Under the pieces are notes generated by a model. It ran no database searches and was not told where the DNA came from. It worked only from the letters and a program-made list of their open reading frames with translations. From Paracoccaceae bacterium (GTDB taxonomy: Bacteria; Pseudomonadota; Alphaproteobacteria; Rhodobacterales; Rhodobacteraceae), in the NCBI GenBank assembly GCA_013214715.1, contig JABSSB010000124.1, forward strand, positions 1 to 39,804: a DNA stretch of 39,804 nt. The letters are read 5' to 3'. A program made the position numbers and the translations under genes. Of the stretch, positions 30,480 to 37,388 are shown piece by piece; within the stretch, counting starts at the first letter, position 1; the number at the start of each line of letters is the position of its first letter.

Positions 30480-31610
30480 CGCGGTGGCGACGCGGCGCAT
30501 CAGGGCCGTGCACGCCATGATTTGCCGCAGGCTGATCGTTTCAACAGGGTCATAGGCCGCCGCGGGCGCGCCCGGACCTATTGCGATCACCGGGGCGCCA
30601 AGCACATTCCAGATCCCGCTGGGCCCGTTGATCTCCATCGGGCCCGGTTCTCTTTTCAGGATGCCATTGCAGGCCTGACGCGCCGCCGGAGACGGACGCA
30701 GCGGCGGCAGATCATCGAGTCGCTCCAGTGCGAGTCCGGCGCTGGCATCAAGAGACTGCATGCCGGGTTCCAACGTGTCGCGGCAGTGTTTTTCGAGCGA
30801 GTCGAGCACAAAGGCCAGATCGGACGAGGCCCAATAGGACACGCCCCATTCGATACTGGCCTTGAAAGGCATGGACCCGCCACCGGGTTCCGAAATGACC
30901 TGACCCAGCGCTAAAGTGGCCCGCCCGGCGCGCAGCATCAATGCGCTGCGCAATTCGAGCAATTCTGCACCATAGCGGATCACCGCGTCCGAGGCATTGC
31001 TGCCCGACCAGGGGGGCAGGGCGCGCCCACGGCTTCCGAATGCATGGGTGCGAAACCTGGCTTGTCCCGGATGCGCATTGACGGGCTGCATATCGGTCGC
31101 TTGTGCCGAGAGGATCAGTCTAGGTCTTTTGCCAGTGGCCCGGATGGCTTCGGCCTGAGGCAGCGGATCATGCGTACCAGGCCCTTGCAGCGCAAGGTAA
31201 ATCGGATGTTTCAGGTCCCGCAGGTTTGCGTTGAGAATACATGCCAAGGCGCTGGCCAACATGGGTCTGGACCCGGTCACGCCCCGCCCACAGACCGTGC
31301 GGCCGGTCAAAACCGGTGCCGCCGTCCAGTCTTCCTGCGGCTTTGGCGGCAATGTCAGATCGTAGGCCAGGACCACGCCACCGCTACGGTCCGGACCTAG
31401 ACGCACCACCAGGTGCGTTTGAGAGCACAAAAGTATGCGTGCATGTTCAGATGCCTGAACACAGTCGCGCACGTAATCTGCGCTCGAAACCCCTGTCGGG
31501 CCCGAACTCGACACGAGCTGGGCAAGATGATCAAGCGTTAAGGTGAAGGAATTATTCGCCGCAGAGTTGGTGTTTTGACCTGCTGAATCACCCAATAATC
31601 GTTTTCCCAT
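30471..31610 (-). CDS. ArgE/M20-fold protein lacking metal ligands (putative pseudoenzyme)
   Basis: A 379-residue protein that can be lined up end to end with acetylornithine deacetylase (ArgE, M20 peptidase family), although each metal position has changed. Expected GHTD becomes 'AYDLT' (H to Y83). GRGxxDMKG becomes 'GRGVTGSRP' (D to G113). DEE becomes 'GPGT' (144-146 region). GEPTDM becomes 'AQATDM' (E to Q170). The C-terminal AHxPDE becomes 'AAYDPVE' (H to Y353). Retained are 'RPRLILSAQATDMQPVNAHP', 'VIAIGPG' and the overall length. The frame is intact, so this is not a decaying pseudogene. ATG 31610 has AGGA upstream. It converges on spuC and diverges from potA. A binding or regulatory role with polyamines or acetylated amines is only inferred. 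The alignment is from memory of family motifs. Confidence 0.65.
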   Translation of the reverse strand: MGKRLLGDSAGQNTNSAANNSFTLTLDHLAQLVSSSGPTGVSSADYVRDCVQASEHARILLCSQTHLVVRLGPDRSGGVVLAYDLTLPPKPQEDWTAAPVLTGRTVCGRGVTGSRPMLASALACILNANLRDLKHPIYLALQGPGTHDPLPQAEAIRATGKRPRLILSAQATDMQPVNAHPGQARFRTHAFGSRGRALPPWSGSNASDAVIRYGAELLELRSALMLRAGRATLALGQVISEPGGGSMPFKASIEWGVSYWASSDLAFVLDSLEKHCRDTLEPGMQSLDASAGLALERLDDLPPLRPSPAARQACNGILKREPGPMEINGPSGIWNVLGAPVIAIGPGAPAAAYDPVETISLRQIMACTALMRRVATALS

Positions 31611-31832
31611 AAAATCCTACAGTCCGGTCCAAAATCATTCGCGCCGTCCGGGCCGCAACGCCTGATGGAACAACCTTAACGCGGGAAGTCTGCGAAAAGC
31701 AGTTGAAAAAAGTGTCAATGATAGAAATGGCAAGGAAATTCAGTTGTTGCGGTTGCTTAACGGGCCGCGGCTGTGATTACAATCACCACCGAGAGCGCGC
31801 ATCAGCGTGCCGGATCACGGGGAGACACCGCT

Positions 31833-32933
31833 TTGACCACCGCTTCAGCGCAGGACGCCTTTGTTGAGTTTGAGCATGTGCAGAAAAGCTATGACGGCGA
31901 AACCCTGGTGGTCAAAGACCTGAACCTGACCTTGCCGCGCGGAGAGTTCCTGACCATGCTTGGGCCCTCGGGCTCGGGCAAGACGACCTGTCTTATGATG
32001 TTGGCGGGGTTCGAAACGGCCACCCATGGAGATATCCGCCTGGGGGGGGTGTCGATCAATAACATCCCGCCCCATAAGCGCGGGATTGGTATGGTGTTCC
32101 AGAACTACGCCCTGTTCCCGCATATGACTGTCGCCGAAAACCTGTCCTTCCCGCTGGAGGTTCGCAAGATGGGCCGTTCCGAAAGGGAGGAGAAGGTCAA
32201 GCGCGCTTTGGAAATGGTGCAGATGGGTGCCTTTGGTGGACGGCGTCCGGCGCAATTGTCGGGCGGGCAGCAGCAGCGGATCGCGCTGGCGCGGGCTTTG
32301 GTCTTTGAAGCCGAACTTGTTCTGATGGACGAACCGCTGGGGGCGCTGGACAAGCAGCTGCGTGAACATATGCAGTTTGAAATCAAACGCATTGCCGACA
32401 ATCTTGGCATCACGGTCGTCTATGTGACCCATGACCAGACCGAAGCTCTGACCATGTCTGACCGTGTTGCCGTGTTCAATGACGGCCGAATCCAACAATT
32501 GGCGCCGCCGGACAAGCTGTATGAGGAACCGGAAAACAGCTTTGTCGCGCAATTCATTGGCGAAAACAACACGTTGGAAGGTGTGGTCAAAGAGATCAAC
32601 GCCAATCGTGCCATTGTGCAACTGGATGATGGAGAGTTGATCGACTGCAAACCGGTCAATGTCTCACAACCCGGCGAACGTACGCGCGTGTCGATCCGGC
32701 CCGAGCGGGTCGAATACAACAAAGACCGTTTGCAAGACGGTGCCCATACTCTGAAGGCCGAAGTGCTTGAGTTTATCTATATGGGCGACATTTTCCGCAC
32801 TCGACTACGCGTGGCGGGCAATGAAGAATTCATCATCAAGACTCGCAACGCGCCGGATCAGGTGCGGCTGCAACCGGGCCAGCAGATCGAGGTCGGCTGG
32901 CTCCCCGAAGATTGCCGCGCGCTGGATGCGTAA
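31833..32933 (+). CDS. potA: spermidine/putrescine ABC transporter ATP-binding protein PotA
   Basis: ATPase of the second polyamine importer. It has Walker A 'GPSGSGKTT', Q-loop 'MVFQNYALFPHM', signature 'LSGGQQQRIALARALVF', Walker B 'LVLMDEPLGALDKQLREHMQ', H-loop 'VYVTHDQTEALTM', then a TOBE domain to the C-terminus. TTG 31833 gives 366 residues and has GGGGAG 8 bases upstream; GTG 31773 in frame would add 20 residues but has no ribosome site. It heads the potA-potD-DUF1330-potB-potC operon, divergent from the M20-like gene across about 220 bases, where I see no clear promoter or TTTGATCA element. Confidence 0.92.
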   Translation: MTTASAQDAFVEFEHVQKSYDGETLVVKDLNLTLPRGEFLTMLGPSGSGKTTCLMMLAGFETATHGDIRLGGVSINNIPPHKRGIGMVFQNYALFPHMTVAENLSFPLEVRKMGRSEREEKVKRALEMVQMGAFGGRRPAQLSGGQQQRIALARALVFEAELVLMDEPLGALDKQLREHMQFEIKRIADNLGITVVYVTHDQTEALTMSDRVAVFNDGRIQQLAPPDKLYEEPENSFVAQFIGENNTLEGVVKEINANRAIVQLDDGELIDCKPVNVSQPGERTRVSIRPERVEYNKDRLQDGAHTLKAEVLEFIYMGDIFRTRLRVAGNEEFIIKTRNAPDQVRLQPGQQIEVGWLPEDCRALDA

Positions 32934-32942
32934 GGCAGATAC

Positions 32943-32970
32943 GCTCCCGCCCCGGTCATTTGGGGCGTGA
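32943..32970 (+). terminator. potA-potD intercistronic hairpin
   Basis: CTCCCGCCCC / GGGGCGTGAG, a 10-bp stem with one mismatch and an 8-base loop, 10 bases after the potA stop. No U tract follows, so a processing or stability element is more likely than a terminator. Confidence 0.45.
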
Positions 32971-33054
32971 GATACCGCGTGTCGGACGTTTGCCCGTTCT
33001 GCCGATACGCCCAACATCCCGGGACGGGTAAACAAGACCAGGGAGAGTATCAGT

Positions 33055-34164
33055 ATGAAAACGACAAAAATCCTTTTGGCCTCCACCGCGCTGACCATCG
33101 CGGCCGGTGCGGCCTATGCGGATGGCCACATGGCCGACGACATGACATTGGTCAGCTGGGGCGGCGCCTATCAGAAGTCTCAGCAGCGCGCCTATGTTGA
33201 GCCTTATCTGGAAATGAACCCGGGCGTGTCGGCGGTTTGGGACGAAAGCTCGGCTGAGGCCGTGGCCAAGCTGCGCGCCATGAACGAAGCCGGCAACGTG
33301 ACCTGGGATCTGGTCGACGTCGTGGCGGCGGACGCGATTCGTCTGTGTGACGAAGGTCTTGCCATGGAAATCGACCCGGATGAGATTCTGGCCCCCGCGC
33401 CGGACGGCACCTCGGCCTCGGATGATTTTGGGGACCTGCTGGTGTCGGACTGCTTCATCCCGCAGATCGTTTATTCGACCACCTTCGGCTATCGCACCGA
33501 TCTGGTGGGTGACACACCGCCGACCGATGTTTGCGCCGTTTTTGACACCGAAACCTATCCGGGCAAGCGCGCGCTGGAAAAGCGTCCGATCAACAACATG
33601 GAATGGGCGTTGCTCTGTGACGGTGTGGCCAAGGGCGACGTTTACGACGTTCTGGAAACCGAAGAAGGGCAAGAGCAGGCTCTGGCCAAGCTCGACACCA
33701 TCAAGGATGACGTGATCTGGTGGTCCGCCGGTGCCGACACGCCCCAGCTGCTGGCCGATGGTGAGATCGTGATGGGTTCGACCTATAACGGCCGCCTCTT
33801 CTCGGTCATCGAAGAGCAGAACCAGCCGGTTGCGATGCTGTGGGACGCGCAGGTGTTCGATCTAGACGGTTGGATCATCCCGACCGGCCTGCCCGAAGAT
33901 CGTCTGGCCCGCGTGATGGATTTCGTGAAATTCGCCACCGACACGCAGCGTCTGGCGGATCAGGCGAAATACATCTCCTACGGTCCGGCGCGTGCGTCCT
34001 CTGCCCCGCTGGTGGGCGACCATGCTGATATGGGCATTGCCATGGCCCCGCATATGCCGACCGATCCGAACAATGCCAAGAACACGTTCCTCTACAACTA
34101 CGAGTTCTGGGCCGATTATCGCGACGATATCGACGCGAAATTCCAGGCCTGGTTGGCCAAGTAA
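33055..34164 (+). CDS. potD: spermidine/putrescine-type periplasmic binding protein PotD
   Basis: Substrate-binding protein of the second importer, 369 residues. A Sec signal peptide (residues 1-22, ending AYA) precedes 'DMTLVSWGGAYQKSQQRAYV'. The body follows the PotD/PotF-like type II binding fold ('VTWDLVDVVAADAIRLCDEG', 'PQLLADGEIVMGSTYNGRLF'). It is more divergent than the PotF at 27077-28162 and lacks the 'YDVFDSNEVLE' putrescine block, so its ligand may be another polyamine or a related cationic compound. It lies between two hairpins (32943-32970 and 34184-34207), which fits the need for excess binding protein. Confidence 0.9.
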   Translation: MKTTKILLASTALTIAAGAAYADGHMADDMTLVSWGGAYQKSQQRAYVEPYLEMNPGVSAVWDESSAEAVAKLRAMNEAGNVTWDLVDVVAADAIRLCDEGLAMEIDPDEILAPAPDGTSASDDFGDLLVSDCFIPQIVYSTTFGYRTDLVGDTPPTDVCAVFDTETYPGKRALEKRPINNMEWALLCDGVAKGDVYDVLETEEGQEQALAKLDTIKDDVIWWSAGADTPQLLADGEIVMGSTYNGRLFSVIEEQNQPVAMLWDAQVFDLDGWIIPTGLPEDRLARVMDFVKFATDTQRLADQAKYISYGPARASSAPLVGDHADMGIAMAPHMPTDPNNAKNTFLYNYEFWADYRDDIDAKFQAWLAK

Positions 34165-34183
34165 TCGCGCCTGACGCGAAATA

Positions 34184-34207
34184 CCGGGGGCGGCATGCTG
34201 CCCCCGG
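34184..34207 (+). terminator. potD 3' hairpin
   Basis: CCGGGGGC / GCCCCCGG arms around GCATGC with one G-U pair, 19 bases after the potD stop. A smaller TCGCG/CGCGA stem precedes it at 34165-34179. No U tract, so it probably stabilises potD mRNA or slows readthrough. Confidence 0.55.
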
Positions 34208-34229
34208 ACCAAATTCGAGGAGAGGTGTC

Positions 34230-34517
34230 ATGCCCAAAGGCTATATCATCGGCCAGATCACCGTGAAGGATCCCGAAGGGTATAAGGACTACGTCATCAA
34301 GGATACGCCCATCCTCGAAAGCCACAGCGCACGGTTCGTCGTGCGCGGCGGTAAACAAGAGGTCATGGAAGGTGAGGCCGGGCAGCGCACCGTGGTGATT
34401 GAATTCGACAGTTATGAGGCTGCAAAAGCCGCCTATGACGACCCCGAATACCAGGTGGTGGCCGAGATCCGCCGCCGGACGGCAGATAGCATGATCATGT
34501 TGGTCGAAGGGGTCTGA
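34230..34517 (+). CDS. DUF1330 domain protein
   Basis: Small soluble protein of 95 residues matching DUF1330, a ferredoxin-like alpha/beta barrel family of unknown function. Typical features are 'GYIIGQITVKDPEGYKDYV' at the start, 'ARFVVRGGKQEVMEGE' in the middle, and 'VVIEFDSYEAAKAAYDDPEY' near the end. GGAGAGG sits just upstream of the ATG. It lies between potD and potB, 3 bases before potB, so it is cotranscribed with an importer in place of any enzyme. No catalytic residues can be assigned. Confidence 0.85.
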   Translation: MPKGYIIGQITVKDPEGYKDYVIKDTPILESHSARFVVRGGKQEVMEGEAGQRTVVIEFDSYEAAKAAYDDPEYQVVAEIRRRTADSMIMLVEGV

Positions 34518-34520
34518 GCG

Positions 34521-36065
34521 ATGACAGATGCGACGGACGCGATGCTCTCGGCGGATGGCAAACCGCTTAAGAAATCCCTTGCTATTGCACTGCGGCGTCA
34601 AAAGATCCGAGCGCTGCTGCTGATCGCGCCCCTGCTGATCTTCGTGCTGGTGACGTTCCTCGCACCGATCGCGGATATGCTGTTTCGGTCGGTCGAAAAC
34701 AAGATCGTCCGCGAAACCCTGCCCGAAACCATCGAGGCGTTGCAGGATTGGGATGCAGCCTCTGGCGTCACCCCTGATGAGGCCGTGTTTGAGGCGCTCT
34801 ATCTCGATATTTTCATCGCGCAGGAGCAAAAGCTGCACACGCGGCTGGGCACGCGTTTGAACTATGAAAAAACCGGCATGTCGTCTCTCTTCCGTAAAAG
34901 CGGTCGGGGTGTGGGGCGGTTTGACACCGATGAATATGCCGACGCGTTTCAGGATGCCGACGCGGCCTGGGAAGAACCTGCGACCTGGGTCACCCTGATG
35001 CAGGATGCCGGCACCCGCGCTGCCCTGCCACTCACCGCGCGGACATGGGATCGCTGGGAGGCCTATCTGGCATCCCAAGGCGATGATCCGGCTGAAGAGA
35101 AGATCGAAGATTTCCTCTATACTGCGCTTTACATCGACCTGATGCGCGGCGCTGATGTGTCTGGCGCCGATGCTTTGGTGCAGGCAGCAGCTCCGATGGC
35201 TGCGCAGATCAAGCCGGTCAGCTTGACCGCGCAGTTCGAAGATATCGATAAAGACTGGATCGATCCTGAGGTCTGGCAAACCATGGCGATCTATTCGCCG
35301 GGATATACGTCGGGCTATTTCCTCAACTCCGTCGACATGCAAAAGGGTCTCGACGGTCCCGAAGCACGGCCTGAAAATCAGCAGATCTACATGATGCTGT
35401 TTGGCCGGACGTTGTTCATGTCGCTCGTGATCACGGGCGCTTGTATCCTGCTGGGCTATCCGGTGGCATGGCTGCTAGCCAATCTGCCGACGCGGCGGGC
35501 CAACCTGCTGATGATCCTGGTGCTTTTGCCTTTCTGGACCTCACTTCTGGTGCGCACCTCGGCCTGGAAAGTGATGCTGCAACAGCAGGGCGTGGTGAAT
35601 GACACGCTCGTCTGGCTCGGCATCGTGGATGATGCCAACCGGTTGATCATGATGAACAACCAGATGGGCACGATCATTGCGATGACGCATATCCTGCTGC
35701 CCTTCATGATCCTGCCGCTTTATTCGGTGATGCAGACCATTCCGCCCAGTTACCTGCGCGCGGCCAAATCGCTGGGCGCCACGAATTGGACGGCTTTCTG
35801 GCGGGTCTATTTCCCGCAATCGGTGCCGGGGATTGGCGCGGGTTCGATCCTCGTCTTCATTCTGGCGATCGGCTATTACATCACGCCGGAAATCGTGGGC
35901 GGCACCACGGGTACCTTCATTTCGAACCGGATTGCCTATCACATCAGTTCTTCGCTGAATTGGGGTCTGGCGGCGGCGCTGGGCGCGATCCTTTTGGGCG
36001 CCGTGCTGGTGCTTTACTGGGTCTATGACAAGGTTGTCGGCATCGACAATGTGAAGTTGGGGTAA
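34521..36065 (+). CDS. potB: polyamine ABC transporter permease PotB with large periplasmic insertion
   Basis: Permease of the second importer, 514 residues, against about 285 for a usual PotB. The first helix (30-52) is followed by about 230 hydrophilic residues (57-288), then the normal permease core from 294, with 'GYPVAWLLANLPTRRANLLM', 'LVLLPFWTSLLVRTSAWKVM' and the EAA loop 'LRAAKSLGATNWTAFWRVYF'. The insertion is acidic, helical in appearance and lacks hydrophobic segments, so it should face the periplasm where PotD docks. The frame is continuous and codon use does not change. It precedes potC by 5 bases. Confidence 0.9.
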   Translation: MTDATDAMLSADGKPLKKSLAIALRRQKIRALLLIAPLLIFVLVTFLAPIADMLFRSVENKIVRETLPETIEALQDWDAASGVTPDEAVFEALYLDIFIAQEQKLHTRLGTRLNYEKTGMSSLFRKSGRGVGRFDTDEYADAFQDADAAWEEPATWVTLMQDAGTRAALPLTARTWDRWEAYLASQGDDPAEEKIEDFLYTALYIDLMRGADVSGADALVQAAAPMAAQIKPVSLTAQFEDIDKDWIDPEVWQTMAIYSPGYTSGYFLNSVDMQKGLDGPEARPENQQIYMMLFGRTLFMSLVITGACILLGYPVAWLLANLPTRRANLLMILVLLPFWTSLLVRTSAWKVMLQQQGVVNDTLVWLGIVDDANRLIMMNNQMGTIIAMTHILLPFMILPLYSVMQTIPPSYLRAAKSLGATNWTAFWRVYFPQSVPGIGAGSILVFILAIGYYITPEIVGGTTGTFISNRIAYHISSSLNWGLAAALGAILLGAVLVLYWVYDKVVGIDNVKLG

Positions 36066-36070
36066 CGGAG

Positions 36071-37249
36071 ATGAGCACCTATTCCACCGAAACCCGCACA
36101 GAGCCGAAATTCTATGTCTCGGTCACCGCCGTTTTCGGCGCTTTTGCGGGGGTATTTGTTGGCACCTCAATGGGCAGCACGCTTTTGGGCATTCTTCTCG
36201 GGGCCGCGATCATGGCGGGACTCGCCTGGGGTCTGACCACACGGAACATCCCGGAAAAAGCCGCGCGCTGGGGGCTTGCAGGTTTGGGGGCTTTGGCGGG
36301 GTTTGCTTTGGGCGGTCTGTCCGGCATGTTGTTGGGCATCGGCTTTGGCTGGTTCTTCGGTTTTTTGATCTTCTGGCTGTTCGAAGGTCGATACCGTGCC
36401 CCTCTGGCGCCTTATCTGACCTCAGGGCAGGTGCTGTGGCACTACACATTTCGCGTGATTGTCTGGTCGATCCTGATCTTCCTGATCACCCCGATCCTTG
36501 TGGTCATGCCGCTCAGCTTCAACGCGCAGGACTTCTTCACCTTCACGCCGGAAATGCTGCGATTTGATCCCGAAGGTTATTCCTTCAAGCATTACCAAGA
36601 CTTCTTCACCAGTTCCGATTGGCAGGGCGCGCTGCGCAATTCGGTGATGATTGCGCCTGCGGCGACGCTGCTGTCGGTCAGCTTTGGCACACTGGCGGCC
36701 ATCGGGCTCAGCCAGCCTCATGTCCCCTTCCGCCGCGCGATCATGGCGATCTTGATCTCCCCCATGATCGTGCCACTGATCATTTCGGCCGCGGGCATGT
36801 ATTTCTTCTATTCCCGGATTGGCCTGCAGGGGACCTACTTCGGCGTAGTTCTCGCCCATGCGGCGCTGGGTATCCCGTTTGTGATCATCACTGTGACGGC
36901 CACGCTCGTTGGATTTGACCAATCGCTTGTGCGCGCGGCGGCCAATATGGGCGCCGGTCCAGTCAAAACATTCTTCCGCGTGCAGATGCCGCTGATCCTG
37001 CCGGGTGTGATCTCGGGCGGGCTCTTTGCCTTTATCACATCCTTTGATGAGGTGGTCGTTGTGCTATTTGTCGGATCCGCCGGGCAGAAAACCCTGCCTT
37101 GGCAGATGTTCACCGGGTTGCGCGAACAGATCTCGCCCACGATTCTGGCCGTGGCGACTATTCTTGTGGCCATCTCCATCGCACTGTTGACAGTGGTCGA
37201 ACTGCTCCGCCGCCGGTCCGAACGTTTGCGAGGGATGAGCCCCGGTTAG
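36071..37249 (+). CDS. potC: polyamine ABC transporter permease PotC with Gly-rich N-terminal membrane domain
   Basis: Second permease of the second importer, 392 residues, against about 265 for a usual PotC. Residues 14-104 form several glycine-rich hydrophobic segments ('VFGAFAGVFVGTSMGSTLLG', 'GLAGLGALAGFALGGLSG', 'MLLGIGFGWFFGFLIFWLFE') with many small-xxx-small helix-packing pairs. The canonical permease then begins with a helix near 126-147 and carries the EAA loop 'VRAAANMGAGPVKTFFRVQM'. The start ATG 36071 follows AACGGAG. It ends the operon; no convincing terminator is seen in the 139 bases before the convergent protease gene. Confidence 0.9.
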   Translation: MSTYSTETRTEPKFYVSVTAVFGAFAGVFVGTSMGSTLLGILLGAAIMAGLAWGLTTRNIPEKAARWGLAGLGALAGFALGGLSGMLLGIGFGWFFGFLIFWLFEGRYRAPLAPYLTSGQVLWHYTFRVIVWSILIFLITPILVVMPLSFNAQDFFTFTPEMLRFDPEGYSFKHYQDFFTSSDWQGALRNSVMIAPAATLLSVSFGTLAAIGLSQPHVPFRRAIMAILISPMIVPLIISAAGMYFFYSRIGLQGTYFGVVLAHAALGIPFVIITVTATLVGFDQSLVRAAANMGAGPVKTFFRVQMPLILPGVISGGLFAFITSFDEVVVVLFVGSAGQKTLPWQMFTGLREQISPTILAVATILVAISIALLTVVELLRRRSERLRGMSPG

Positions 37250-37388
37250 AGCCGCTTTTTCGCACTCTTTTCTAGTCGTACGGTTGTGCCATCTGAAAAA
37301 CAGCGGCGCTCGCGCTGAGGCCGTTACGCGAACCAGATGGAATGTCTAGCCACATGACCAAGAGCGGAAACGACAAGATCGTCCCGTT

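Noticed and set aside
34116..35342. 408-codon open frame opposite DUF1330 and potB
   Set aside because: Crosses gene boundaries of the real operon and has His/Arg-rich composition typical of antisense frames.
37255..37314. GCCGCTTTTTC / GAAAAACAGCGGC pairing as a terminator between potC and the protease
   Set aside because: Stem has a bulge and a loop of about 30 bases, with no U tract; too weak to annotate.
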